Assembly: GCF_013307435.2 (NCBI RefSeq) | Contig: NZ_CP102845.1 | Location: 4,691,001-4,755,000 of the forward strand | DNA: 64,000 bases | Origin: Microvirga terrae | GTDB lineage: Bacteria > Pseudomonadota > Alphaproteobacteria > Rhizobiales > Beijerinckiaceae | Reading direction: 5' to 3' | In this document: one piece after another, positions 14,663-24,900 of the stretch | How the letters are laid out: each line of letters starts with the position of its first letter | How positions within the stretch are numbered: the stretch's first letter is position 1 | The notes under the pieces: generated by a model | Databases searched by the model: none | What the model was told of the DNA's origin: nothing | What the model saw: only the letters and a program-made list of their open reading frames with translations | Position numbers and translations under genes: made by a program

Positions 14663-14804
14663 GAATAGCCCCTTGGCCGCGGGATCCGAGACACGAATCC
14701 CGCTTTCGCTGCCGCTTAGATAGAAGTTTCAGGCTGTTCCGCCAACAGGACGCCTGATCGCATCGTCGGGATCGGCTGCAAACAGGCTTTGCACGCCAGC
14801 TGGG

Positions 14805-16985
14805 TCAGACGCCCATTTCCGGAAACCGCGCCTGCTTGAGCACGGCGTCGATGGCAACGCGCAATCCCGTCGGATTGAAATCGGTTTCCACCTTGGCGTT
14901 GAGCTGCGTGGCCAGCACCCGGTGCAGCAGGCGCGAGCCGAATCCCTGTCGGGTGGGGGCCGACACGGCCGGGCCTCCCCGCTCTTCCCAGGTGAGCCTG
15001 AGCCGGGTCCCGTCCTCCGCCGGCTCCGCTTCCCACGAGATGGCCACGTGACCGCCGGGGACCGACAGCGCTCCGTATTTCGCCGCGTTGGTCGTCAGTT
15101 CGTGGATCGCCATGCCGATGGGTACGGCCGCCTCGGAGGGCAGATCAACGGCAGGACCGTCGAGAACGATTCTCTCGCCCCGGGTGTCGTTGTAGGGCCG
15201 AAGCTCCTTCTCCAGGATCTCGCGCAGGGACGCGGTCTGCCACACGGCTTCGGTCAGCAGGGAATGCGTGTTGGCGAGCGAGATGATGCGCCCGACGAAG
15301 GCCTGATAGAAATCGTCGATGCTCAGGGCGGAGCGCGCGGTCGCGCCCACCACCGCCTGGACCGTGGCCAGGGTGTTCTTCACCCGGTGATGGAGTTCGC
15401 GGATCAGCAGGGATTGCTGCGTCTGCGCCTGCTTACGCTCCTCGATCTCGCCCTGAGCATTGCGGTAGAGGCGGCTGTTCTCGAGCGCGATGGCCGCCTG
15501 GGCGGTCAGACCGGCCAGAAGGCGCTCGGAGCGGCGATTGAACATGCCCGCCCTCTCGTGCCCGAAGACGAGAATGCCGTGGACGTCCCCTGTCCGCAGA
15601 ACCACCGGCACGGCCAGGATGCTGCGGATCACGGGCGCGTCCGCCGTCGCATCCATCGTGAAGGGCGTGCCGTCGTGCCCCTGCTCCACGGCGATATTGT
15701 CAAGACGAACCGTCCTGCCCTCCCGGAACGCCGGAGCGCAGATCTCCCAGATGTTCACGAGGGCAAAGGCGTCGCGGAGCCCGGCGGGCTCGAACTTGCC
15801 GTAATGCTCGCTTCCCTCCTGGGATGCGCCGCAAAAAAAGGCACCGAACTGTGCGTCGGTCAGCTCGATCCCGGCATCGACGACGCTCTCGATGATGCGG
15901 TCGAGATCGAGTTCGGCCGCAAGCACGCTGCCCGTACGGTTGAGGACTTCCAGGGCCGCGGTTTCCGTCCGCAATTCGCTTGTCCGCAGCGCCACCTGCC
16001 GCTCGAGCAGCGCCGCGTTGGCGGCCTGCTCCTGGAACTGCTCGGACGCCAGCACCGTGAGCGCGAGCAGCGCCAGAAGGGCGATCAGTGCGAAGGCCCC
16101 ATAGAGTCGGGTCTGGACGAACCAGGGCGTCCAGTACGCATCCTCCGGCATGCTGACATTGATGTAGAGCGGCATTGCGCCGACCTGGCGATAGGCTCCG
16201 ACACGCTCCTGGTTCATGCTGATGAAGGAATAGAGCCCGGCCCGGTTCGCCGAAGCGAGCGCCGTGTCGAACGCCGCCTTGTCGATGGGCGCGAAGGAGA
16301 GGCCATCGGGCGGCGGAGGATGCTGCGCGATGACCGTGGCATCGGAGGCGCGCAACAGGGCGACCCGGCTGCCCTTCGGCAGTCGGATCTTCGACCAGTA
16401 ATCGTAGAAATAGGACAGGGAGACGGTGACCGCCGCGGTGCCGCCGAATTCCGCGCTGCCGGCTTGGAGACGGCGGCTGATCATGAATGTCGGTGTCTTC
16501 GTGACCCGACCCAGGATCGGCTCCCCAATGAACAAGCCCTGATCGGCGGCAATCTGCGCATTGAAGACGTCCCTTCCGGACAGATTCGTTTTCGGGGCCG
16601 GGAATTGCGCCGACGTCAGGCGCAGTCGTCCGCTCGAGTCGTTGAGCCACACGTCCTCGATATAGGGTAACGCCTCCTGAACCGCGTGGATCTGCTGCCA
16701 CAAGACCGTCGAGCCTTCCACCTGATCCCAGCTCTGTCCCTGCATGAGGGCGGTGGTCTGCTTCAGCGTCAGATCCGTCACCTCCAGGAGTCGGGCCGTA
16801 TGATCGGCCAGAAAGAAGGCCGCGTTTCGAAGGTCGTCCTCGTTGCGCTGGATCAGGCGGTTGCGCTGTTCCCAGGCGATGTAGCCGAAGGTCAGGAGAA
16901 TGAACGCGACACCGAACAGGCCCATGAACAGAGTGAGACGCCCGCGCGCAAGGGAACGGCGACGCCGCTTCTGGGACAGGCTCAT
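14805..16985 (-). CDS. Membrane sensor histidine kinase, HWE/HisKA_2 type, with periplasmic and GAF sensors
   Basis: The 726-residue kinase has a TM helix near residues 17-39, a periplasmic Cache-like double sensor (about 40-285), a second TM (around LYGAFALIALLALLALTVLAS), a GAF domain (about 355-500) and a HisKA_2 dimerisation domain with the phospho-acceptor in R-E-L-H532-H533-R-V-K-N. The ATPase domain has the N box HELTTNAAKYGAL. The motif identifies the HWE/HisKA_2 group, which in Alphaproteobacteria often feeds the general stress response or single-domain regulators. No response regulator gene is adjacent. A TTG at 17012 is an alternative start; the ATG at 16985 is used. Ligand unknown. 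Confidence 0.9.
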   Translation of the reverse strand: MSLSQKRRRRSLARGRLTLFMGLFGVAFILLTFGYIAWEQRNRLIQRNEDDLRNAAFFLADHTARLLEVTDLTLKQTTALMQGQSWDQVEGSTVLWQQIHAVQEALPYIEDVWLNDSSGRLRLTSAQFPAPKTNLSGRDVFNAQIAADQGLFIGEPILGRVTKTPTFMISRRLQAGSAEFGGTAAVTVSLSYFYDYWSKIRLPKGSRVALLRASDATVIAQHPPPPDGLSFAPIDKAAFDTALASANRAGLYSFISMNQERVGAYRQVGAMPLYINVSMPEDAYWTPWFVQTRLYGAFALIALLALLALTVLASEQFQEQAANAALLERQVALRTSELRTETAALEVLNRTGSVLAAELDLDRIIESVVDAGIELTDAQFGAFFCGASQEGSEHYGKFEPAGLRDAFALVNIWEICAPAFREGRTVRLDNIAVEQGHDGTPFTMDATADAPVIRSILAVPVVLRTGDVHGILVFGHERAGMFNRRSERLLAGLTAQAAIALENSRLYRNAQGEIEERKQAQTQQSLLIRELHHRVKNTLATVQAVVGATARSALSIDDFYQAFVGRIISLANTHSLLTEAVWQTASLREILEKELRPYNDTRGERIVLDGPAVDLPSEAAVPIGMAIHELTTNAAKYGALSVPGGHVAISWEAEPAEDGTRLRLTWEERGGPAVSAPTRQGFGSRLLHRVLATQLNAKVETDFNPTGLRVAIDAVLKQARFPEMGV

Positions 16986-17190
16986 CGATTCAGGGCGCGT
17001 GTAATACTGCAAGGGGAGATCACTTTAGTGTGGGAGATTCGCCGTTGCGCGGCCAGAATGGCACAGCAAACGCCTTTGATGGAGAGGGAATTTACGTCTC
17101 GCTTTCCGGTTGACCAGAGGCAGGCGAACTATCGCGCCGCAGATCGGCGACAAATGCGCCCGAACGTCACGTCCGCTACACTGTTCCACG

Positions 17191-17222
17191 AAAAACGCCG
17201 GAGTTCGCAGGAACCCCGGCGC
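17191..17222 (-). terminator. Intrinsic terminator of the 5'-nucleotidase-like gene
   Basis: Read on the minus strand, CGCCGGGG and CTCCGGCG pair around TTCCTGCGAA and are followed by TTTTT. It starts 25 bp after the stop codon at 17247-17249. This separates the gene from the downstream sensor kinase. Confidence 0.85.
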
Positions 17223-17246
17223 AGCAATGATCGCCGACCGATGCGG

Positions 17247-18758
17247 TCAGCGCAGGACGACGCGGCCCTCGACCTTCGGCGACACTTTTCCGGTCTTGGC
17301 CACGTAGTCGATCACCTGCGTGGCCATCAGCTGGCTCGCCGAGACATCGACCAGCGACTTGGCTTCCGTGAACACGCGGTAGCCGTCGCCGCCGCGGGCC
17401 ATGAAGTCGTTGGTGGCCAGCTTGTAGGTCTTGGCGGGATCGAGCGGCTCGCCGTTGATCTTGACCGACTTCACCCGGCTGCCGACCGGCTCCTTCACGT
17501 CGACTTCCGCCACGATGCCGGAAACCTGCGGGAAGCGGCCGCCGAGCTCGCGCACTTGGCTGACGCCGTTCTCGAGCGCCGTCTTGATCTGGGCTCCGGT
17601 GACCTCGAGCAGCACCGTGGTGTTGCCGAAGGGCATCTCGGCCAGGATATGGCGGCGGGTCAGCTTCTGGCCGGCCTCGTACTGCTTGTCGGCGCGCAGG
17701 CCGCCGCCGTTGGTGATGGCCACGTCGGCGCCGACCGAGGCCTTGAGTGCGTCGGCCACGAGATTGCCCATGGCGGCCTCGCCCCCGCGGACCGTGGCGC
17801 GGCGGCTGTCGAGGGGCGTTTCCGTCATGCCGATCTCGACGTCGAGTTCCTTGGAAAGCTTGTCCTCGTAGCCCTTCACCACGGCCTCGATCTCCGGATC
17901 GGGCTTCACCGTGGCGCTGTCGACGATGCGGAAATTGGGCGTCCAGGTGACGGTGGTCTTGCCGTCCTTGGTGGCCTTCGTCACGGCGAGCTCCGTCACG
18001 ACGACGTAGTTGCCCTGCGATTCCGACTCGGTCAGCGCGACCTTGCCGTCGTAGAAGGCCAGGAGGTGCTCGTCATGGCCGCCGATGATCACGTCGACCC
18101 CGGCCGAACGGGCGATGATCATATCCACCTCGAGAGGGGTGTGGGCAACTGCCACGACGATGTCGGCCCCCTTCTCGCGCAGCTCCTTGGCCTTGGCACG
18201 GGCCGTGTCGATGGTGGAGGAGAACTTGATGGTGCCGGGGCTCGAGGCGATCGGGGTATCTTCCGTGGTGAGGCCGAAGAAGCCGACCTTCACGCCCTGC
18301 ACGTCGATCATCTTGTCGGGCTTGGTGTTGGCCGGAAGGCCGTTGCCGTCGACGATGTTGGTGGCGAGCACGTCGAACTTGGCCTCCGCCATGCGGGCCC
18401 GGAAGGCAGCGTCGCCGAGGTCGAATTCGTGGTTGCCCGGCGTCATGGCGTCGACGCCCATCCGGTTCAGGATGTCGATGACGTGGGCACCCTTGTCGAA
18501 GCCCGACAGGAGCGACGGGGAGATGGTGTCGCCCGCATGGATGAAGAAGGCATTCCCCTTGGCCTTCTCCTCCTTGATCACGGTGGCGAGCTTGGCGAAG
18601 CCGCCACGACCCTTCTCCGGGCTCATGCGGTCGATATCGTTGGTCTGAACGAAGCGGATGGTCACGGCCTCCTGCGCCAGGGCCGTGCCCGACAGAAGCA
18701 TGGACAATCCGAGAAACCCGGCGCGAAACGCAGCGGAAGGGCGGCTCTGAAACATCAT
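17247..18758 (-). CDS. Periplasmic 5'-nucleotidase/2',3'-cyclic phosphodiesterase family phosphoesterase
   Basis: The 503-residue product has a signal peptide (ending GTALAQEA), a calcineurin-like metallophosphatase domain (HAGDTISPSLLS, TPGNHEFDLG, VAVAHTPLEVD, IIGGHDEH) and a C-terminal 5_nucleotid_C domain (ITNGGGLRAD, ATNDFMARGGDGY). UshA-type enzymes scavenge nucleotides in the periplasm. The first metal motif reads TNDID rather than the usual TNDxH, so one metal ligand is Asp instead of His. The start at 18758 (ATGATG) follows a clear GAGGA site; the frame is open upstream to 18824 but lacks a signal there. Exact substrate is not predictable. Confidence 0.87.
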   Translation of the reverse strand: MMFQSRPSAAFRAGFLGLSMLLSGTALAQEAVTIRFVQTNDIDRMSPEKGRGGFAKLATVIKEEKAKGNAFFIHAGDTISPSLLSGFDKGAHVIDILNRMGVDAMTPGNHEFDLGDAAFRARMAEAKFDVLATNIVDGNGLPANTKPDKMIDVQGVKVGFFGLTTEDTPIASSPGTIKFSSTIDTARAKAKELREKGADIVVAVAHTPLEVDMIIARSAGVDVIIGGHDEHLLAFYDGKVALTESESQGNYVVVTELAVTKATKDGKTTVTWTPNFRIVDSATVKPDPEIEAVVKGYEDKLSKELDVEIGMTETPLDSRRATVRGGEAAMGNLVADALKASVGADVAITNGGGLRADKQYEAGQKLTRRHILAEMPFGNTTVLLEVTGAQIKTALENGVSQVRELGGRFPQVSGIVAEVDVKEPVGSRVKSVKINGEPLDPAKTYKLATNDFMARGGDGYRVFTEAKSLVDVSASQLMATQVIDYVAKTGKVSPKVEGRVVLR

Positions 18759-18943
18759 GAAGGTCCTCGTAGAAGGTTGGAACCATGGCTCACGGCCCTG
18801 GAACCTAGACCGGCAACGTGTCACAGAAGTAACATCCTGTCGACGGCCTCGGCGCCCGGTTCCGCGGCACGGCTGATGCCTTTTTCATCGATCGCCGCCG
18901 CCTCGGCTGGCCGGCCCAGCAACCATGCTCGCCCTTCAGAAAG

Positions 18944-19663
18944 ATGCGCCCTCCCATGACCGGACCCATCAGCCAAGCCCTTGCCGAATTCCGCGCCAAG
19001 CCCCGGGCCGCCGGATGGCTTCGACTGCCTTTTTTCCAGGATGGAAGCGCCGAGGCCGTCGCCGCCAAGGTCGATGCCGTCATCGCGTCCGGCGCGCAGG
19101 TGCTGCCTCCGCCCGAGGCCGTGTTCACCAGCATCTCCCTGACGCCTCTCGACCGGGTCAAGGTGGTCGTGCTCGGCCAGGATCCTTACCCGACACCGGG
19201 CGATTCCCACGGCCTCGCCTTCTCCTATCGCGGCTCCCGGAGGCTGCCGGCCTCCCTGCGCACCATCCTGGCCGAGATGGCGGAGGACCTGGGCGTACCG
19301 ATGCCGAAATCGGGCGACCTGTCGAAATGGGCGCAGCAGGGCGTGCTGCTCATCAACACGGCGCTGACGGTCGAGGCCGGGCAATCGGGCGCGCATATGA
19401 AATTCGGCTGGTCCGCCCTGGTGGATCAGGCCATTTCGGCCATCTCGGCGCAGCAGCCCGCCGTCGTCTTCCTGCTCTGGGGCGGCCCGGCCCGCAAGCG
19501 GGCCGCGCTGGTCGACCGGACGAAGCACCTCGTGATCGAGGCGGGGCACCCCTCCCCGCTCAACCGGCTCAACGACTTCAGAGGCACGAGGCCCTTCAGC
19601 CGCGCCAATGCCTGGCTCGCCGAGAAGGGACTGGAGCCGGTGGATTGGCGGCTGGACACATGA
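18944..19663 (+). CDS. ung: Uracil-DNA glycosylase, family 1
   Basis: It removes uracil from DNA as the first step of base-excision repair. The 239-residue protein has the catalytic block VVVLGQDPYPTPGDSHGLAFS with D80 as the expected water-activating aspartate, and the DNA-intercalating block HPSPLNRLNDF with the second catalytic histidine. The first block has Pro where many family 1 enzymes have His after DPY, and the second lacks the usual SPLS form. Overall length and order still fit Ung. It is divergent from the 5'-nucleotidase-like gene and shares a 185-bp promoter region with it. Confidence 0.92.
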   Translation: MRPPMTGPISQALAEFRAKPRAAGWLRLPFFQDGSAEAVAAKVDAVIASGAQVLPPPEAVFTSISLTPLDRVKVVVLGQDPYPTPGDSHGLAFSYRGSRRLPASLRTILAEMAEDLGVPMPKSGDLSKWAQQGVLLINTALTVEAGQSGAHMKFGWSALVDQAISAISAQQPAVVFLLWGGPARKRAALVDRTKHLVIEAGHPSPLNRLNDFRGTRPFSRANAWLAEKGLEPVDWRLDT

Positions 19664-19769
19664 GGCTCGACGAAGGCGCTTGCCGAGAGACCATTGCAAG
19701 GGATAGGTCTCGCCTCACGCGCAACGACGCAGTCGCCGGCTGCCCGCCGCGACAGGCTTGGAGATGATC

Positions 19770-20978
19770 ATGACGGAACCCCTGTTTGGACAGGTCGAGC
19801 CCTTCGCCGGCGACCCGATCCTTTCGCTCAACGACAGTTTCAAGGCGGATCCCAGGTCCGAGAAGGTCAATCTCAGCATCGGCGTCTACACGGACGAAAA
19901 TGGCCGCATTCCGGTGCTGGGCGCGGTCAAGGCCGGCCACGAGCGCGTCGGGTTCGCCGGGCGCCCATACCTGCCCATGGAAGGGCACGCGATCTATCGC
20001 GAGGGCGTTCAGAAGCTCGTCTTTGGCGCCGGTCATCCGGCGGTGGCTGACCGGCGCGTCGCCACCATCCAGACCCTCGGCGGCACTGGCGCGGTGGGCA
20101 TCGCGGCCGACTTCCTGGCCAAGCACACCCCGGGCCGCACCGTGCTCGTCAGCGATCCGACCTGGGAGAACCATCACGGCCTGTTCCAGCGCGCGGGCTT
20201 CGAGACGGCCACCTATCCCTATTGGGACAGCGCCAGCCGGTCCGTGGATTTCGACGGCATGATCAAGGCGCTCGAGGCGGCGGAGAATGGCTCCATCGTC
20301 GTGCTGCAGCCCGTCTGCCACAACCCCACCGGTGTCGACCTCGACGAGCGCCAGCAGGACGCCGTTACCGACGTGCTGATCGCCAAGCGCCACATCGTGG
20401 TGTTCGACATGGCCTACCAGGGCTTCGGCAACGGCCTCGACGAGGACGCGGCCTTCGTGCGGCGCTACGCGGAGCGCGCGAGCTGCCTCGTGGCCAATTC
20501 CTTCTCGAAGAACTTCTCGCTCTACGGCGAGCGCTGCGGCGGCCTGAGCGTCGTCTGCCGCGATGCCGACGAGGCCGAGCGCGTGCTCGGGCAGCTGAAG
20601 CTCGCCGTGCGCCGCAGCTATTCGAGCCCGCCGATGACGGGTGGGCTTCTCGTGGCGACCGTGCTCGGCAACGACGACCTTCGGGCCCAGTGGGCCGGCG
20701 AGGTCGGGACGATGCGCACCCGCATGGACGCCATGCGCAAGCGCCTCGCCGACGAGATCCGCGCCCTGTCGAACGAAGTCGACGTGGGCTTCCTGCTCAA
20801 CCAGCGCGGCATGTTCAGCTACACGGGCCTGAGCGAGGCGCAGGTTCGCGCCATGCGCGAGCGGGACGGCGTCTACCTCGTGGGATCGGGCCGCATGTGC
20901 GTGGCGGGTCTCAACGAGGCGAATGTGCCGAAGGTCGCGAAGAGCTTCGTCGAGGCCGCACAGGCGACACGCGGCTGA
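19770..20978 (+). CDS. Class I aromatic/aspartate aminotransferase
   Basis: The 402-residue PLP enzyme belongs to the AspC/TyrB group. It shows the N-terminal block NLSIGVYTDENGRIPVL, the substrate region VCHNPTGVDLD, and SFSKNFSLYGER with the PLP lysine K247. The enzyme exchanges amino groups between 2-oxoglutarate or oxaloacetate and acidic or aromatic amino acids. The ATG at 19770 is chosen because GGAG at 19760-19763 lies six bases upstream. It ends 73 bp before the convergent DUF2243 gene. Its product phenylpyruvate or indolepyruvate would feed the nearby oxidoreductase, an inferred link. Confidence 0.9.
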   Translation: MTEPLFGQVEPFAGDPILSLNDSFKADPRSEKVNLSIGVYTDENGRIPVLGAVKAGHERVGFAGRPYLPMEGHAIYREGVQKLVFGAGHPAVADRRVATIQTLGGTGAVGIAADFLAKHTPGRTVLVSDPTWENHHGLFQRAGFETATYPYWDSASRSVDFDGMIKALEAAENGSIVVLQPVCHNPTGVDLDERQQDAVTDVLIAKRHIVVFDMAYQGFGNGLDEDAAFVRRYAERASCLVANSFSKNFSLYGERCGGLSVVCRDADEAERVLGQLKLAVRRSYSSPPMTGGLLVATVLGNDDLRAQWAGEVGTMRTRMDAMRKRLADEIRALSNEVDVGFLLNQRGMFSYTGLSEAQVRAMRERDGVYLVGSGRMCVAGLNEANVPKVAKSFVEAAQATRG

Positions 20979-21050
20979 GCCCCGGGGCCGACGACAGCAG
21001 GAAGGGGCGGCCCTCGCTGTCCCTTCGTGGTCTTTTCCGGAATGCGCCGC

Positions 21051-21812
21051 TCAGGTGCGCAGATTGCCGAAGCATCCAGGGGGCAGACCCGCCCCGCTGA
21101 CCAGGATGGCGCCTTCGCGAAACAGCCTCCACCCGGAGGCCGCGCCGGCGAGGCGGATCATCACGAGCTCGCCGGTCCGGTCCGTCCAGACGAGCTCCCC
21201 GCCGACGGAAGCGACGGCTCTCATCACATGCGCCTGGTCGGTTCCGGGCGCGAACAGCGCCGTCGTGAACGCGCCGCCCTGCGGTCGGAGGGCCTGGTAG
21301 CCTGCCGCGGCAACGAGAAGAGCGACCATGAGGCGCGCCGTCGTGGCGGAGCGCAGTCCGCCGTCTCCGTCCTGGCCGGACCTGCGCCACATCACCCATC
21401 CGGCCATCATGGGCACGAGACCGAAGGCCCCGAACCATCCGAGATCCCAGGCCAGCGGATGGGCGCTGTCCATGCGGATGCGATGGATGCCGAGCGTCCA
21501 ATGGGACAGGACCGCATCGACCCCGTGCCACAGGCCGAATCCGATCAGCATGCCGGCCAGCAGGAGGCGGACGGATACCCGTTTCGATGTCGCCAGCATC
21601 CAGAGGCCCGCCGCCGCGATGACGTACATGAGCGCATGGAAGTACCCGTCCGCGGCAACCTGGAACCGCGCGTTGTCCGGGTCGATGGCGCTGAGAAGAT
21701 GATGCCACTGCAGGATCTGGTGCAGCAGGATGCCGTCGAAGAACCCGCCGAGGGCAAACCCGAGCAGACAGCCTGACCATCGCAGGCGCCGGTCGGCTCC
21801 GGTTGCTCCCAT
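21051..21812 (-). CDS. DUF2243 integral membrane protein
   Basis: The 253-residue protein has about four predicted TM helices. The block GFFDGILLHQILQWHH near the N-terminus and the later FGLWHGVDAVLSHW, both with His residues inside or beside helices, are characteristic of DUF2243. The C-terminal 80 residues look soluble (GGAFTTALFAPG to the end). The histidines suggest a metal or heme site, but the function of the family is not known to me. A GGAGGT ribosome site precedes the ATG at 21812. It lies downstream of the indolepyruvate oxidoreductase on the same strand, 134 bp after it. Confidence 0.8.
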   Translation of the reverse strand: MGATGADRRLRWSGCLLGFALGGFFDGILLHQILQWHHLLSAIDPDNARFQVAADGYFHALMYVIAAAGLWMLATSKRVSVRLLLAGMLIGFGLWHGVDAVLSHWTLGIHRIRMDSAHPLAWDLGWFGAFGLVPMMAGWVMWRRSGQDGDGGLRSATTARLMVALLVAAAGYQALRPQGGAFTTALFAPGTDQAHVMRAVASVGGELVWTDRTGELVMIRLAGAASGWRLFREGAILVSGAGLPPGCFGNLRT

Positions 21813-21946
21813 GGCTGACCTCCATCATGCGCCGGCTGCGTCGCCCGTGCGAGCGCAAGGCGCCCGGCCCGAGACGTCAAGCCGGGCACCTGCCCGATGT
21901 TCCATGAGGGGTCGGCTCCGGCGGATCCGCCGGAGCCGAAGGACAT

Positions 21947-24900
21947 CTATTCCGCGGCGATCGGCAGGGTTTGCGGACCTGCGCGGAACTTGGCGAGAAG
22001 ATCGGCCTCCTCGGCCCTGGCGGCTGTCAGGTTCCGCTCCTTGACGTGGCCGAAGCCGCGGATCTTCTGCGGGATGCCGGCGAGCGCGATCGCCACGGCA
22101 TGATTGCCGGCATCGAGCTTCGCGGTGATCTCTTCGATCCGGCCCTCGAACTCGCGGATGAGCTGGCGCTCGGTGCGGCGCTCGTGGGTGTAGCCGAAGA
22201 CGTCGAGCGGCGTGCCGCGCAGCGCCCTGAACCTGGCCAGAGCGCCCATGGCCTTGAGCATCCAAGGCCCGAAGCTCATCTTGCGGGGCAGGCCCGTGAC
22301 CGGATCCTTCTTGGCGAGGATCGGCGGGGCCATGTGGAACTCATAAGCCAGGTTCTCGCCCTCGAACGTGGACGCGACCTGCTTCTCGAAATGGCCGTTC
22401 GTGTAGAGACGCGCGACCTCGTACTCGTCCTTGTAGGCCATGAGCTTGAACAGCGAGCGCGCCACCGCGTCGGTCAGCGCGGTCGAGCCCGGCACCGCCC
22501 GCTCCTCGGCCGCGCGCGCGCGCTCCACGAGAACGCGGTAGCGGCCGGCGTATCGCCCGCTCTGGTACGCGGTGAGGAACGCCACCCGCCGCTCGATCAC
22601 CTCATCCAGCGTCTCGGACAGCTTGAGCGATTCCGTCGGGGCCTTGAGCTCGCTCATCATGGCGGCGATCAGCTCCGGCTCGGCGGCTGCGCGGCGCCCC
22701 CAGGTGAAGGCGGAAAGATTCATCTTCACCGCCTCGCCGTTGAGCTCGATCGCCTTCTCGATGGCGGCCCCCGAGAGCGGAATGCGGCCGGTCTGATAGG
22801 CATAGCCCAGCATGAACATGTTGGCCGCGATGGCATTGCCGAGGAGCGCGGTGGCGATCGCCGTCGCATCGACGAAGGACACGCCCTCCTGGCCGGCCGC
22901 CGACTTGATCGCCCGCTTCAGGCGTTCGGTCGGCAGGGAGAAATCCGCATTGCGGGTGAACTCGCCCGGCATGACCTCTGCCGTGTTCACGACAAGCGCG
23001 GTCTGTCCCTCCTTCACGGAGGCCAGCACCTTCTTGGTCCCTGTCACCACGAGGTCGCAGCCGAGCACGAGATGGGCCGATTCCGCGCTGACCCGGATGG
23101 CATGGATGTCGTCCTGGCGGTTGGCGAGCCGCACATGGCTGTAGACCGCGCCGCCCTTCTGGGCGAGACCCGCCATGTCGATCATGCCCAGCCCCTTGCC
23201 CTCGAGATGGGCGGCCATGCCGAGAATCGCCCCGATGGTTACGACACCCGTGCCGCCGACGCCCGTCACGATCACGTTGAAGGTGCGGTCGATGGCCGGG
23301 ATGGCTGGATCCGGCAGCGGCTTGAACGTCATGCCGTCCGCCGCGGCGGCCTCGGGTACGGCCTTCCGGATCTTGGCGCCATGCACGGTCACGAAGGACG
23401 GACAGAAGCCCTGCACGCAGGAGAAGTCCTTGTTGCAGTTCGACTGGTCGATCTGGCGCTTGCGGCCGAATTCGGTCTCCACCGGCTGCACGGCGACGCA
23501 GTTCGACTGCACCGAGCAGTCGCCGCAGGCCTCGCAGACGAGATCGTTGATGATCACGCGCTTGTCCGGATCCGGGAACTCGCCGCGCTTCCGGCGGCGG
23601 CGCTTCTCGGACGCGCAGGTCTGATCGTAGATCATCACCGTCACGCCGGGCACTTCGGCGAGCTGGCGCTGCACCGCGTCGAGTTCGGTGCGGTGATGGA
23701 TCGTCATGCCCGCCGGCCAGCGGATCTCCTTCGGATACTTGTGCGGCTCGTCGGTCACGAGGGCGATGCGCTCCACGCCCTCCTCGCGCACCTGACGGGC
23801 GATCATGTCGACGGTGAGCCCGCCCTCGTGCTGCTGACCGCCGGTCATGGCGACCGCATCGTTGAAGAGGATCTTGTAGGTGACGTGGGTCCTGGTGTGG
23901 ATCGCCCAGCGCAGGGCCAGGATGCCCGAATGGTTGTAGGTGCCGTCGCCGAGGTTCTGGAACACGTGGCCGCGCTTGGAGAACGGCGCCTCGCCGATCC
24001 AGTTCGCACCCTCGCCGCCCATCTGGGTGAACCCCTCGGTGGATCGGTCCATCCATTGCACCATGTAGTGGCAGCCGATGCCCGCATAGGCGCGCATGCC
24101 CTCCGGCACTTTGGTGGACGAGTTGTGCGGGCAGCCGGAGCAGAAATGCGGCACGCGGGTCGCCACGTCGCCGGTCGTCGCCAGCACGTCCTGCGCATGG
24201 CGAAGGCGGGCTACGCGGCCGCGCAGGTCGTCGTTGTTGTGATAGGCGAGCAGCCGCTCGCCGATGACGACGGCGATGTCGTTGGGATCGAGCGCGCCCT
24301 TCACCGGGAAGAGCCAGCGGCCCTCCTCGTCCTTCTTGCCGATGCAGAGCGGCTGATTGGCCGTACCGTAGAGCTCCTCGCGCAGCTGCACCTCGATGAG
24401 GGAGCGCTTCTCCTCGACGACGATCACCTTGTCGAGGCCGCGCGCGAAATCCACGAGCTCGCGCTGCGAGAGAGGCCAGGGGCACGCGACCTTGTAGAGG
24501 CGAAGCCCCATGTCGTTCGCCTTGACCTCATCGAGGCCGAGCTCGTCGAGGGCTTGGCGCACGTCGAGATAGGACTTGCCGACCGTGATGATGCCGATCT
24601 TCGGATTGCGGCCGCCGGACAGGACGATGCGGTTGAGATTGTTGGCGCGCACGAAGGCCAGCATGGCGTCGCGCTTGAAGTCCTGGAGCCGCGCCTCCTG
24701 ATCGAGGACGCCGTCCCGGTTGCGGATGTTGAGGCCGCCCGGCGGCATGGTGAAATCATCCGGAATGACGATCTTCACCCGGTCCAGCGACGCATCGACT
24801 GAGGCGGTCGATTCAATGTTGTCCTTCACGCATTTGAACGCCACCCAGGTGCCGCAGAAGCGGCTCATGGCATAGCCGTAGAGGCCGTAATCGAGGATCT

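Noticed and set aside
16986..17012. TTG start nine codons upstream for the sensor kinase
   Set aside because: No ribosome site before it and no homology gain; the ATG at 16985 is kept.
21971..24802. Plus-strand open frame of 943 codons opposite the indolepyruvate oxidoreductase
   Set aside because: Antisense shadow with the same biased composition; the minus-strand frame carries all known domains.
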